Made by a program: the position numbers and the translations under genes. A stretch of DNA of 64,000 nt from Burkholderiaceae bacterium (GTDB taxonomy: Bacteria > Pseudomonadota > Gammaproteobacteria > Burkholderiales > Burkholderiaceae_C). Below, piece by piece: positions 19,236 to 27,920 of this stretch. Position 1 is the first letter of the stretch. Each line of letters begins with the position of its first letter. Where the stretch lies: the NCBI GenBank assembly GCA_026125795.1, contig JAHCKM010000005.1, positions 248,001 to 312,000 on the forward strand, in the 5' to 3' direction. A model generated the notes under the pieces. That model was not told the origin of the DNA and searched no databases. It was given only the letters and a program-made list of their open reading frames with translations.

Positions 19236-21062
19236 ATGCGCCGATCTGCTGTCGCTTCCCGAGTACTGCCGCCTGCGCCCGACGGTGCCGCGCCGTCGGA
19301 CTGGAGCGTGCTCAAGCGCGTCACGCCGTACCTGTGGCATTACCGTTGGCGCGTGGCCGCGGCGCTGGGCTTCCTGGTGGCGGCCAAGCTGGCCAACGTC
19401 GGCGTGCCGGTGCTGCTGAAGCACCTGATCGACGCGCTCGACCTCAAGGCCGGCGACCCGCGCGCGGTGCTCGTGGTGCCGATCGGCCTGCTGCTCGCCT
19501 ATGCCGCGTTGCGCCTGTCGACCACGGTGTTCACCGAGCTGCGCGAGCTGATCTTCGCCAAGGCCTCGTTCGGTGCGTCGAAGGAGATCGCGCTCGCGGT
19601 GTTCGGGCACCTGCACGCGCTGAGCCTGCGCTTTCACCTGGAGCGGCAGACCGGCGGCCTGTCGCGCGACATCGAGCGCGGCACGCGCGCGCTGCAGTCG
19701 CTGCTGTCGTACTCGCTCTACACCATCGTGCCCACGCTGGTCGAGGTGCTGCTCGTGCTCGGCTTTCTCGGCTGGCGCTTCGACCTGGGTTATGTGCTGA
19801 TCACCGGGGTCGCGCTCGCGCTGTATGTCATGTTCTCGGTCGTGGTGACCGAATGGCGCACGCAGTTCCGCCGCACGATGAACGAGCTGGATTCGAGGGC
19901 TCACACACGCGCGATCGATGCCCTGCTCAATTTCGAGACCGTCAAGTACTTCAACAACGAGGCCTTCGAGACGCGGCGCTACGAGCAGGGCCTGGAGTCG
20001 TACCGCCAGGCGCAGGTGAAGTCACAGGCCACGCTGTCGCTGCTCAACACCGGCCAGCAGCTGATCATCGCGTTCAGCCTGGTGGCGCTGCTGTGGCGCG
20101 CCACCCAGGGCGTGGTCGACGGGCGGCTCACGCTGGGCGACCTGGTGATGGTCAACGCGTTTCTGATCCAGCTCTACATCCCGCTCAACTTCCTCGGCGT
20201 GCTGTACCGCGAGGTCAAGCAGAGCATCGCTGACCTCGACCGCATGTTTGCGCTGCTGGAGCGCGAACGCGAAGTGGCCGACGCGCCGGGCGCGCCACCG
20301 CTGCAGGTGCTCGAAGGCCGCGTGCGCTTCGAGGGCGTGTCGTTCTCGTATGAAGCCGCACGGCCGATCCTGCACGACGTGAGCTTCGAGATTCCACGGG
20401 GCAAGACCGTCGCGGTGGTCGGTGCATCGGGCGCCGGCAAGAGCACGCTGGCGCGCTTGTTGTATCGCTTCTACGACGTGAACGGCGGCCGCATCACCAT
20501 CGACGGCCAGGACATCCGCAGTGTCACGCAAGACAGCCTGCGCCGCGCGATCGGCATCGTGCCGCAGGACACCGTGCTGTTCAACGACACCGTGGGCTAC
20601 AACATCGCCTATGGCCGCCCGGGCGCCAGCAGCGCCGAGGTGCAGGCCGCTGCGTCGGCGGCGCACATCCACGGCTTCATCGCAAGCACGCCCAAGGGCT
20701 ACGACACGCTGGTGGGCGAACGCGGCCTCAAGCTGAGCGGCGGCGAGAAGCAGCGCGTGGCGATCGCGCGCACGCTGCTGAAGGACCCGCCCATTCTGAT
20801 CTTCGACGAGGCCACCTCGGCGCTCGATTCGGCCAACGAGCGCGCGATCCAGGCCGAGCTGAAGAGCGCCGCCCAGGGCAAGACTGCGCTGGTGATCGCG
20901 CACCGGCTGTCCACCGTGGCCGACGCGCATGCCATCGTGGTGCTTGACGCCGGCCGCGTGGTCGAGGTCGGGAACCACGCCGAGCTGCTGTTGCGCGATG
21001 GGCGTTATGCGCAGATGTGGCGGCTGCAGCAGGCCGAGGAGCCGGAGGTTGCAGGCGTCTGA
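19236..21062 (+). CDS. ABC transporter, permease-ATPase half-transporter (Atm1/HMT1-like)
   Basis: A 608-residue fused permease-ATPase that should dimerise in the inner membrane as an exporter. About six transmembrane helices occupy residues 30-325; the loop with NFETVKYFNNEAFETRRY is the hallmark of the Atm1/ABCB7 group, which exports glutathione-linked sulfur or metal conjugates. The ATPase domain has Walker A GASGAGKST, Q-loop IVPQDTVLFNDT, signature LSGGEKQR and Walker B ILIFDEATSALD. Start ATG 19236 is chosen for family length; its ribosome site is weak. The exported compound is not evident from context. Confidence 0.9.
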   Translation: MRRSAVASRVLPPAPDGAAPSDWSVLKRVTPYLWHYRWRVAAALGFLVAAKLANVGVPVLLKHLIDALDLKAGDPRAVLVVPIGLLLAYAALRLSTTVFTELRELIFAKASFGASKEIALAVFGHLHALSLRFHLERQTGGLSRDIERGTRALQSLLSYSLYTIVPTLVEVLLVLGFLGWRFDLGYVLITGVALALYVMFSVVVTEWRTQFRRTMNELDSRAHTRAIDALLNFETVKYFNNEAFETRRYEQGLESYRQAQVKSQATLSLLNTGQQLIIAFSLVALLWRATQGVVDGRLTLGDLVMVNAFLIQLYIPLNFLGVLYREVKQSIADLDRMFALLEREREVADAPGAPPLQVLEGRVRFEGVSFSYEAARPILHDVSFEIPRGKTVAVVGASGAGKSTLARLLYRFYDVNGGRITIDGQDIRSVTQDSLRRAIGIVPQDTVLFNDTVGYNIAYGRPGASSAEVQAAASAAHIHGFIASTPKGYDTLVGERGLKLSGGEKQRVAIARTLLKDPPILIFDEATSALDSANERAIQAELKSAAQGKTALVIAHRLSTVADAHAIVVLDAGRVVEVGNHAELLLRDGRYAQMWRLQQAEEPEVAGV

Positions 21063-21092
21063 GCACAGCGGTGCGATGCGAGAATCAGCCCG

Positions 21093-22133
21093 ATGGAGAC
21101 ACCGCGCACGCTGACGCTGATTCGACCGGACGACTGGCACCTGCACCTGCGTGACGGCGCGGCGATGGCCGCTGTGCTGCCGGCCACCGCGCGCCAGTTC
21201 GCGCGCGCCATCGTGATGCCGAATCTGAAGCCGCCGGTGGTCACCGCGCAGCAGGCGCAGGCGTATCGCGATCGCATCGTCGGCGCATTGCCGCCCGGCA
21301 GCGACTTCACGCCGCTGATGACGCTGTACCTCACCGACACGCTGCCACCCACCGAGATCGCCCGTGCCAAGGCGGCCGGCGTGGTGGCCGTGAAGCTGTA
21401 TCCGGCCGGCGCCACTACCCACAGCGACGCCGGCGTCACCGACATGCGCCGCGTGGCGCCGACGCTCGAGGCCATGCAGCGCGCCGGCCTGCTGCTGCTG
21501 GTGCACGGCGAGGTGACCGATCCGTCGGTCGACGTGTTCGATCGCGAGGCGGTGTTCATCGAGCGCGTGATGCAACCGCTGCGGCGCGACTTTCCGGCGC
21601 TGAAGGTGGTGTTCGAGCACATCACCACGCGCGAGGCGGCGCGATACGTGGCCGACAGCGACGAGAACACCGCGGCCACCATCACCGCGCACCACCTCCT
21701 GTACAACCGCAATGCCATCTTCATGGGAGGCTTGAGGCCGCACTACTACTGCCTGCCGGTGCTCAAGCGTGAGGTGCATCGCCAGGCGCTGATCGGCGCG
21801 GCCACCTCCGGCAGCCGCAAGTTCTTCCTCGGCACCGACAGTGCACCGCATGCCGCGGCGCTGAAGGAAGCGTCGGTGTGCGGCGCCGGCTGCTACACCG
21901 CGCCTGCCGCGCTCGAGCTGTATGCCGAGGCGTTCGAGGCTGCAGGCGCGCTCGACAAGCTCGAGGCGTTCGCCAGCTTCAACGGCCCCGACTTCTATGG
22001 TCTGCCGCGCAACCGCGGCAGCGTGACGCTGCGGCGCGAGCCCTGGCAGCTACCCGAGACGGTGCCGTTCGGCGACGCGCAGCTCAAGCCGCTGCGTGGC
22101 GGCGAGACCTTGAACTGGCGCTTGGTCACCTGA
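21093..22133 (+). CDS. pyrC: Dihydroorotase
   Basis: A 346-residue class II dihydroorotase, which closes carbamoyl-aspartate to dihydroorotate in pyrimidine synthesis. The metal site [10 protein letters not shown] near residues 12-21, the lysine that is carboxylated ([16 protein letters not shown]), the histidine strand [14 protein letters not shown] and the catalytic [11 protein letters not shown] are all intact. The length equals that of E. coli PyrC. The gene lies alone with respect to other pyr genes, 30 bases after the ABC gene and 9 bases before the NYN-domain gene. Confidence 0.96.
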   Translation: METPRTLTLIRPDDWHLHLRDGAAMAAVLPATARQFARAIVMPNLKPPVVTAQQAQAYRDRIVGALPPGSDFTPLMTLYLTDTLPPTEIARAKAAGVVAVKLYPAGATTHSDAGVTDMRRVAPTLEAMQRAGLLLLVHGEVTDPSVDVFDREAVFIERVMQPLRRDFPALKVVFEHITTREAARYVADSDENTAATITAHHLLYNRNAIFMGGLRPHYYCLPVLKREVHRQALIGAATSGSRKFFLGTDSAPHAAALKEASVCGAGCYTAPAALELYAEAFEAAGALDKLEAFASFNGPDFYGLPRNRGSVTLRREPWQLPETVPFGDAQLKPLRGGETLNWRLVT

Positions 22134-22142
22134 GGAATCCGC

Positions 22143-22901
22143 ATGGAACGCAAGGCCCGCGTTGCGCTGTTGATCGATGCCGACAATTCGCCGGCTTCGA
22201 AGATCGACCTTATCCTCAACGAGCTGTCGACCTTCGGCGAGACCAGCATCCGGCGCGCCTACGGCAACTGGAAGAAGCAGGAGCTCAAGGGCTGGGAGGA
22301 CCAGCTGCACGAGCATGCGATCCGGCCGATGCAGCAGTACGACTACAGCAAGGGCAAGAACGCCAGCGACATGGCGATGGTGATCGACGCACTGGCGTTG
22401 CTGTACACCGATCGGCCGGACGCATTCGGCATCGTCTCGTCCGACGCCGACTTCACGCCGCTGGTGATGCACCTGCGCGAGAAGGGTGCTGCCGTGTACG
22501 GCTTCGGCGCGCGCAAGACTCCCGAGCCGTTCGTCAACGCCTGTTCGCGCTTTCTGTTCCTCGACAAGCTGGCCTCGGAAGGCGAGCCCAACGGCGACAA
22601 GGAGGCCGGCACGGCCGCGCCGCTTCGCGTGCCGAGCGCGCAGCTGCGCCAGGACGCCAAGCTGGTGAGCCTGCTGCGCAACGCGGTGACGGCTGCGCAG
22701 GACGATGAAGGCTGGGCGCGTGTGGGCGATGTGGGCCAGCAGATCGCCAACCAGGCCTCGTTCGACCCGCGCAACTACGGCTATGCCACGCTGACCAAGC
22801 TGCTGAAGGAAACCCAGCTGTTCGAGATGACTCGCGAGGGCACGAGTCAGGTGGCGGTGCGCGACAGGCGCACCGCCAAGGGCGGCGCTTCGAAGGGTTG
22901 A
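22143..22901 (+). CDS. NYN-domain putative RNase with C-terminal OST-HTH/LOTUS domain
   Basis: A 252-residue protein. Residues 1-145 form a NYN (PIN-like) nuclease domain with the acidic residues in LLIDADNSPASK, KGKNASDMAMVIDAL and IVSSDADFTPLV, the expected metal-binding aspartates. Residues 170-245 match an OST-HTH/LOTUS module (LVSLLRNAVTAAQDDEGWA, then VGDVGQQI and YGYATLTKLLKE), a domain linked to RNA binding. Proteins of this layout are conserved in many proteobacteria but poorly characterised. It is directly followed by the RNase P RNA gene. An RNA-processing role is inferred from the domains. Confidence 0.85.
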   Translation: MERKARVALLIDADNSPASKIDLILNELSTFGETSIRRAYGNWKKQELKGWEDQLHEHAIRPMQQYDYSKGKNASDMAMVIDALALLYTDRPDAFGIVSSDADFTPLVMHLREKGAAVYGFGARKTPEPFVNACSRFLFLDKLASEGEPNGDKEAGTAAPLRVPSAQLRQDAKLVSLLRNAVTAAQDDEGWARVGDVGQQIANQASFDPRNYGYATLTKLLKETQLFEMTREGTSQVAVRDRRTAKGGASKG

Positions 22902-22947
22902 ACGGGGTCCGAAGGTTCGGTGAGTGGTCCGGATGAACCCGGCGCGC

Positions 22948-22953
22948 GATAAT
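22948..22953 (+). promoter_or_regulatory. Probable -10 box of rnpB
   Basis: GATAAT lies 7 bases upstream of the predicted 5' end of RNase P RNA, the right distance for a sigma-70 -10 element. No clear -35 hexamer is visible at 17 bases, so the call rests on position. Confidence 0.5.
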
Positions 22954-22960
22954 CGCACGG

Positions 22961-23290
22961 TGAAGCAAGCCAGGCCGCCGCTGGTGCAAGTGCCGAAAGG
23001 CCGCACTGGAGGAAGGTCCGGACTGCACAGGGCAGCGCAGGAGGTAACGCCTCCCCACCGCAAGGTGCGAATCAGAGCCACAGAGACGAGCCGGTTCAGT
23101 CCGGAGTGAAACGCGGCAATCTTTGCGCGCAGCAACACCAAATAGGCCGGCGATGAGGTGGCCCGCGGAGCCGGCGGGTAGGTGGCATTGAGCCGTGCGA
23201 GCGATCGCGCGGCCCAGATGAATGGCGGTCACGGGCGTGTCTTCGCAAGAGGACGCGCCCGCACAGAATCCGGCCTATCGGCTCGCTTCA
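22961..23290 (+). ncRNA. rnpB: RNase P RNA (class A)
   Basis: The catalytic RNA of RNase P, which matures tRNA 5' ends. Conserved pieces in order: GAGGAAGGTCCGGACT, ACAGAGACGAG, GTGAAACGCGG, CCAAATAGG, CCCAGATGAATGGC and CACAGAATCCGGCCTATCGG. The ends are set by the P1 helix: TGAAGCAAGCC at 22961-22971 pairs with GGCTCGCTTCA at 23280-23290 with one mismatch. About 330 nt is normal for a proteobacterial class A RNA. It lies between the NYN-LOTUS gene and the convergent intradiol dioxygenase gene. Confidence 0.96.
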
Positions 23291-23309
23291 CACTTTGTCT
23301 TGCGGCTGC

Positions 23310-23969
23310 TCACGCCGGCACCACGAGATCGTGGCGCACCAGCCAGCGCAGACCGCTGTCGCCGGCCGCAGGCTCAAGCTTCATCTCCAGGCCTGCACGG
23401 TCGTCGGCCGACAAGCGGCGCCACAGTCCATCGCGTGCATTGCCGGGGTCGCCGGCGACGAAGAGCTGCGACGTCACCTCGCCGAACGCGGCGTGGCGCA
23501 GCTTCACGTGGATGTGTGGCGTGCGGCCCGGATAAGGCACCGGGCGGATGGTGCGAAAGCGCAGCTGTCCTTGCGCATTGCTGTGCGTGCTGCCCAGGCC
23601 CTGGAAGCCGTCATCGACCGCATCGGTGGTCGGCTCGGTGCTCGGGTGGCGGTAGTGTCCCACCGCGTCGCATTGCCAGATCTCCACCGTGGCGCCATCG
23701 ATCGCGCGGCCGTCGACATCGACCACACGCGCCTCGAGGCCGAGGTGCTCGCCTTTGGCCACGCGGGTGCTGCCGCCGTGCTGCACACGCGTGAGATCGG
23801 CATCCCAATCGCTCCAGCGTTCGCGCCAGGCGCGCGGCGGATAGAACGGCCCGTCGGTCATGCGCGCGATCGCGCGCCGCGACGTGGCCAAGGCGGGCAA
23901 CGCCAGGGCGGCGGCCGAAAACGCGGCCGCACGCAGCACATCGCGGCGGATCAGGCTTTGGATTTGCAT
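23310..23969 (-). CDS. Intradiol ring-cleavage dioxygenase, exported
   Basis: A 219-residue protein of the protocatechuate 3,4-dioxygenase/catechol 1,2-dioxygenase fold. The non-haem iron ligands are visible as Tyr in DGPFYPP, Tyr in GHYRHPS, and the two histidines of PHIHVKL. The N-terminus MQIQSLIRRDVLRAAAFSAA is Tat-like, so the enzyme is probably periplasmic, unlike classical cytoplasmic catechol dioxygenases. The ATG at 23969 follows GGAGG and gives this signal; a start 66 bases upstream adds an unlikely leader. No aromatic pathway genes are nearby, so the substrate is unknown. Confidence 0.86.
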   Translation of the reverse strand: MQIQSLIRRDVLRAAAFSAAALALPALATSRRAIARMTDGPFYPPRAWRERWSDWDADLTRVQHGGSTRVAKGEHLGLEARVVDVDGRAIDGATVEIWQCDAVGHYRHPSTEPTTDAVDDGFQGLGSTHSNAQGQLRFRTIRPVPYPGRTPHIHVKLRHAAFGEVTSQLFVAGDPGNARDGLWRRLSADDRAGLEMKLEPAAGDSGLRWLVRHDLVVPA

Positions 23970-24046
23970 GTGGCCTCCGATCGGATTGCAGCGTCGTTGG
24001 TTCCGCAGCATCGCATGGACGGCGCGCGGGCGCATACACTGCCCGA

Positions 24047-25270
24047 TTGACCGCGCCGGCTCACTTCAGCACCCACTGGTCGCGTCCGCGCTGGATGCTG
24101 GCGGCGCTGCTCGGCAGCCTCGGCACCATCGGTCCGTTTGCGGTCGACACCTACCTGCCCGCGTTTGTCGGCATCGCGTCGTCGCTCGCGGCCAGTCCAC
24201 TGCAGATGCAGCAGACGCTGTCGTCCTACCTGCTCGGCATTGCGGTGATGAACCTGTTCCACGGCGCGTTGTCCGACGGCTTCGGCCGCCGGCCGGTGAT
24301 CCTGGCCGGCATCGGCGTGTTCGCTCTGGCGTCGGTGGGGTGCGCGCTCGCCGACAACATCGGCACGCTGGTGGCGTGGCGCGTGCTGCAGGGCCTGTCG
24401 GGCGGCGCCGGCATGGTGGTGTCGCGTGCGGTGGTGCGCGACCTGTTCGATGCCGTCGAGGCGCAGAAGATGATGTCTCAGATGGTGTTGTTCTTCGGCG
24501 TCGCGCCCGCGTTGGCGCCGGCGATCGGCGGCCTGCTGTTCGTGCACCTGGGTTGGGCGTCGATATTCTGGTTCCTGGCCGGCGTGAGTCTGCTGCTGTG
24601 GTTGTCGTGCGCCGCCTGGCTGCCCGAGACTCTGCCCCCGGAGCGTCGCCAATCGTTGCGGATGGGGCCGCTGCTGCGCGGCTATTGGCAGCTGATGAGC
24701 AGCGCGCGCTTCGTCGCGCTGGTGCTGGTCAGTGTGTTGCCGTTCAACGGCTTCTTTCTGTACATCCTGAGTTCGCCCGAGTGGCTCGGCACCCACCTGC
24801 AACTGGCGCCGACGCAGTTCGCCGTCTACTTCGTGCTGTCGATCGGCTGCGTGATGACCGGCGCCTGGCTGTGCGGACGCCTTGTCGGCCGCGTGGCTAC
24901 GCGGCGCCAAGTGCGCTGGGGCTTTGTGATCATGGCGGTCACGGCGCTCGGCAACGTGGTGCTCAACCTGCTGTTCACCGCGCACGTGGCCTGGGCGCTG
25001 CTGCCGGTGACGCTGTATGCGTTCGGCTGGTCGCTGATGACGCCGCTGGTCACGGTGATGCTGCTTGACCTGTCGCCGCAACGGCGCGGCCTGGCATCGT
25101 CGTTGCAGACCGGCCTGGGCGCCGCCATCAACGCCGTGGTGGCCGGCGTGGTGGCGCCGGCAGTGATGCACGGCACGCGCAGCCTCGCGTTCGCGGCCGC
25201 CACGCTGTTCGGCGGCGGCTTGCTGGCGTGGCTGTGGGTGCAGCCTCGACTACCCGACCGCATTGCCTGA
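24047..25270 (+). CDS. MFS drug-resistance exporter (Bcr/CflA family)
   Basis: A 407-residue transporter with about 12 membrane helices. The first helix region IGPFAVDTYLPAF and the loop FHGALSDGFGRRPVILAG are typical of the Bcr/CflA drug:H+ antiporter group, as is the motif LQGLSGGAGMVVSRAVVRDL. The start codon is given as TTG 24047; the first 15 residues are uncertain because no ATG is near and the ribosome site is weak. It is divergent from the dioxygenase gene, with starts about 80 bases apart. The exported compound cannot be inferred. Confidence 0.88.
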   Translation: MTAPAHFSTHWSRPRWMLAALLGSLGTIGPFAVDTYLPAFVGIASSLAASPLQMQQTLSSYLLGIAVMNLFHGALSDGFGRRPVILAGIGVFALASVGCALADNIGTLVAWRVLQGLSGGAGMVVSRAVVRDLFDAVEAQKMMSQMVLFFGVAPALAPAIGGLLFVHLGWASIFWFLAGVSLLLWLSCAAWLPETLPPERRQSLRMGPLLRGYWQLMSSARFVALVLVSVLPFNGFFLYILSSPEWLGTHLQLAPTQFAVYFVLSIGCVMTGAWLCGRLVGRVATRRQVRWGFVIMAVTALGNVVLNLLFTAHVAWALLPVTLYAFGWSLMTPLVTVMLLDLSPQRRGLASSLQTGLGAAINAVVAGVVAPAVMHGTRSLAFAAATLFGGGLLAWLWVQPRLPDRIA

Positions 25271-25390
25271 ACAAGCGCGCAAACGCCGGTCAGTTGTGGG
25301 CTTCGCCCTCGGCCGCCGGCTCAAGCTTGGCGCCGGCGCGCCGAAACAGCAGTCGAACCGGGCCGTTTCGCGCCCGCATGCCGAGCCCCC

Positions 25391-26407
25391 ATGTCCAAGC
25401 TCCACGCCGTCGTCGCCATCGCCATGCTTGCGCTGCAGCCGGCCGGGCATGCCGACGAGCCATCGAAGTCCGACGCCGACGAGACACCGCGCACCAAAGG
25501 ACCGCGCGGCGCCGTGGTGGTCGACCCGATGCAGGACCTGCGCGACCGCCTGGCCGCCAAGCTGAATGCAACCAAGACCTCCGAGGGCAAGGGCGAGCAG
25601 GGCCTTCGCGTCAGCACGCAGGCCGATGGTGAGATCCAGCTCGCACCGGCCGCACGGCCGGCGCCGGCGCTGCGCGCCGCGGCATCCAAGCGCGCCGCGC
25701 CGAAGCCAGCCGCCAAGCCGCAGGGACACGGCTCAGCGCATTGGTCTTACGACGGCGACGCCGGACCGCACGCTTGGCATCAGCTCAAGCCCGAATACGT
25801 CAAGTGCGGCAGCGGCACGCGCCAGAGCCCGATCGACATCCGCGACGGCATCCGCGTCGACATGGATCCGGTGCAGTTCGACTATCGCGCGGGCACGTTT
25901 CGTGTCCTCGACAATGGCCACACGGTGCAGGCCCATGTCGCGGCGGGCAACTTCATCGACGTGATGGGTCGCCGCTATGAGCTGCAGCAGTTCCACTTCC
26001 ACCGGCCGTCGGAGGAGCGCATCGACGGCAAGCAGTTCGACATGGTGGTTCACCTGGTGCACAAGGACCTCGAGGGGCGACTGGCCGTGGTGGCGGTGCT
26101 GCTCGAGCGCGGCGCTGCGCACGCCGTGGTGCAAAGCGTATGGAACAACCTGCCGCTGGAGAAGAATGAGGAACTGGCCGCGCGCACTCCGCTCGATCCG
26201 AGCCAGCTGTTGCCCAAGGACCCGCGCTACTTCGCCTACATGGGCTCGCTCACCACGCCGCCGTGCAGCGAAGGCGTGTTGTGGATCGTGATGCAGCAGC
26301 CGGTGCCCGTGTCGGCCGAGCAGATCGAGGTGTTCGCGCGCCTGTACCCGATGAACGCACGGCCACTGCAGCAGGCGTCGGGTCGCTTGATCAAGCAGTC
26401 GAACTGA
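25391..26407 (+). CDS. Alpha-class carbonic anhydrase, exported
   Basis: A 338-residue periplasmic protein. A signal peptide ends near GHADEP (residue 22). A variable, Ala/Pro/Lys-rich segment runs to about residue 115. The carbonic anhydrase domain follows from HWSYDGDAG, with QSPIDIRD, the zinc histidines in QFHFHRPSEE and MVVHLVHKD, and the gate segment SLTTPPCSEGV. All three zinc ligands appear intact. It interconverts CO2 and bicarbonate. The long N-terminal linker is unusual compared with minimal bacterial enzymes of about 250 residues. The 120 bases upstream show no recognisable gene. Confidence 0.93.
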   Translation: MSKLHAVVAIAMLALQPAGHADEPSKSDADETPRTKGPRGAVVVDPMQDLRDRLAAKLNATKTSEGKGEQGLRVSTQADGEIQLAPAARPAPALRAAASKRAAPKPAAKPQGHGSAHWSYDGDAGPHAWHQLKPEYVKCGSGTRQSPIDIRDGIRVDMDPVQFDYRAGTFRVLDNGHTVQAHVAAGNFIDVMGRRYELQQFHFHRPSEERIDGKQFDMVVHLVHKDLEGRLAVVAVLLERGAAHAVVQSVWNNLPLEKNEELAARTPLDPSQLLPKDPRYFAYMGSLTTPPCSEGVLWIVMQQPVPVSAEQIEVFARLYPMNARPLQQASGRLIKQSN

Positions 26408-26460
26408 GCGCGCTCGCGCCGGCGCGTTAGCATGCGCTCGTGCCGTGGCACGAGGAACGC

Positions 26461-27252
26461 ATGACAAAGGCCGAAGCGCGTGTGGCGTTGATCACCGGTG
26501 CCGCCCGCGGCATCGGGCTGGCGATCGCACAGTGGTTCGATGCGCGCGACTGGCGCGTGGTGTTGCTCGACCTCGATGGGGAGCAACTGCAACGCACGTT
26601 TGCACAGTGGCCTCACCGCGAGCGTGCGTTGGCGTTGCACGCCGACGTGTCGAACCCCGGGCAGGTGACCGAGGCGGTGCATGAGGCCGAAGCCGCGTTC
26701 GGTCGCATCGATGCGCTGGTCAACAACGCCGGCGTCGCCGTGTTCAAGCCGCTGCTGCAGATTCGCTTCGACGAGTGGCGGCATGTGATGGCCACGAACC
26801 TCGATGGCCCGTTTCTATGCACGCAGGCCGTGGCGCCGCTGATGCTGCGTAACGGGGGAGGCAGCGTGGTGCACATCGCATCGATCTCCGGCCTGCGCGC
26901 CAGCACGCTGCGTGTGGCCTACGGCACCAGCAAGGCGGCGCTGCTGCACTTGATGCGCCAGCAGGCGGCCGAACTCGGCGCGCTCGGCATCCGCGTCAAC
27001 GCGGTGGCCCCGGGGCCGGTTGAAACGGCGATGGCGCAGCAGGTGCACACCCCGCAGATCCGCGCCGGCTACCACGCGGCGATTCCGCTCGGGCGCTACG
27101 GCACCCCGCTGGAGATCGCCGAAGCGGTGGGCTTCTTGTGCAGCGACGCCGCGGCGTACGTGAACGGTCAGGTGCTTGCCGTCGACGGAGGATTCGATGC
27201 CACGGGCATCGGCCTCAACGACCTCGACGTGCGCAAGAACGCGCCAGGCTGA
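26461..27252 (+). CDS. SDR family oxidoreductase (FabG-like)
   Basis: A 263-residue classical short-chain dehydrogenase. Cofactor motif TGAARGIG near residue 14, NNAG motif, catalytic serine in IASISGLRAS, YGTSKAALLHL with Tyr and Lys, and the C-terminal YVNGQVLAVDGGF are all present. ATG 26461 follows GAGGAAC; a GTG 21 bases upstream is an alternative. It is likely an NAD(P)-dependent reductase or dehydrogenase of unknown substrate. It is the last gene before the AT-richer mraZ promoter region. Confidence 0.9.
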   Translation: MTKAEARVALITGAARGIGLAIAQWFDARDWRVVLLDLDGEQLQRTFAQWPHRERALALHADVSNPGQVTEAVHEAEAAFGRIDALVNNAGVAVFKPLLQIRFDEWRHVMATNLDGPFLCTQAVAPLMLRNGGGSVVHIASISGLRASTLRVAYGTSKAALLHLMRQQAAELGALGIRVNAVAPGPVETAMAQQVHTPQIRAGYHAAIPLGRYGTPLEIAEAVGFLCSDAAAYVNGQVLAVDGGFDATGIGLNDLDVRKNAPG

Positions 27253-27408
27253 GAATGCATCCAGCCCTGCTGGCGCCGATGTTTGATCTAAAGCTTTGAG
27301 ATAACCCCGCAAGTTGTTATTTTTGAACTACTTTTCTTCATTTGATGAAGTGCTCTGAACAGGCACCAGTAAGTGTTTGATTTCATTGATTTTTTGAACT
27401 GAAGCCGA

Positions 27409-27438
27409 TTGACCCGGTCCCCGGGGATCCGTTACAGT
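27409..27438 (+). promoter_or_regulatory. Main dcw promoter upstream of mraZ
   Basis: TTGACC at 27409-27414 and TACAGT at 27433-27438 are separated by 18 bases, a good sigma-70 pair. They sit at the downstream end of an unusually AT-rich 150-base stretch (27280-27430) in an otherwise GC-rich window. Transcription would start near 27445, about 34 bases before the mraZ start, and drive the division and cell-wall genes. Confidence 0.7.
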
Positions 27439-27447
27439 GCCGCACCG

Positions 27448-27462
27448 TGGAGTGAAGTGGGG
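27448..27462 (+). promoter_or_regulatory. Candidate MraZ operator
   Basis: TGGAG-TGAAG-TGGGG forms three 5-base units; the first and third are 10 bases apart, matching the known E. coli MraZ preference for TGGGN repeats spaced by 5 bases. It lies just after the predicted transcription start and before mraZ, the expected place for autorepression. Binding is inferred, not shown. Confidence 0.55.
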
Positions 27463-27478
27463 CATCGTGCCGGGAACC

Positions 27479-27907
27479 GTGTTTCAAGGGACCTCGGCGC
27501 TCACCTTGGACGCCAAGGGCCGCATCGCGGTCCCGTCGCGCCATCGTGATGCGCTGATGGAGTCGGTGGGGGGGCAGCTCACGCTGACCAAGCACCCCGC
27601 CGACTGCCTGCTCGTGCTGCCGCGCCCCGCCTGGAACCAACTGCGCGAACGCCTGATGAGCCTGCCGATGGAGGCCGACGGCTGGCGCCGCATGTTCATC
27701 GGCAGTGCGGTCGACGTCGACATCGACTCCGGCTCGCGCATCCACATCTCGCCTGAGCTGCGCCGCGACGCCGGCTTGATCCGCGACGTGCTGTTGATCG
27801 GCATGGGCGGGCACCTGGAGCTGTGGGACACCGCGCGTTATGCCGCGCACGAGGCGGTGGTCAAGCAAGGCCCGATGCCCGAGGCGATCAAGAGCTTCGT
27901 GTTCTAG
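27479..27907 (+). CDS. mraZ: Transcriptional regulator MraZ
   Basis: A 142-residue protein with two SpoVT/AbrB-like MraZ repeats: [20 protein letters not shown] at the N-terminus and [17 protein letters not shown] in the second half. MraZ is a DNA-binding repressor of the mra/dcw operon; in E. coli it represses its own promoter and is counteracted by RsmH. The start is GTG at 27479, which gives the conserved M-FQGT N-terminus and the usual length; two GTGs upstream (27437, 27467) would add a non-conserved leader. A candidate operator lies directly upstream. Confidence 0.93.
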   Translation: MFQGTSALTLDAKGRIAVPSRHRDALMESVGGQLTLTKHPADCLLVLPRPAWNQLRERLMSLPMEADGWRRMFIGSAVDVDIDSGSRIHISPELRRDAGLIRDVLLIGMGGHLELWDTARYAAHEAVVKQGPMPEAIKSFVF

Positions 27908-27920
27908 ACGCGCGAGATGC

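Noticed and set aside
25290-25571. Minus-strand small ORF between the MFS exporter and carbonic anhydrase genes
   Set aside because: Mostly antisense to the carbonic anhydrase signal region; no ribosome site and no recognisable family.
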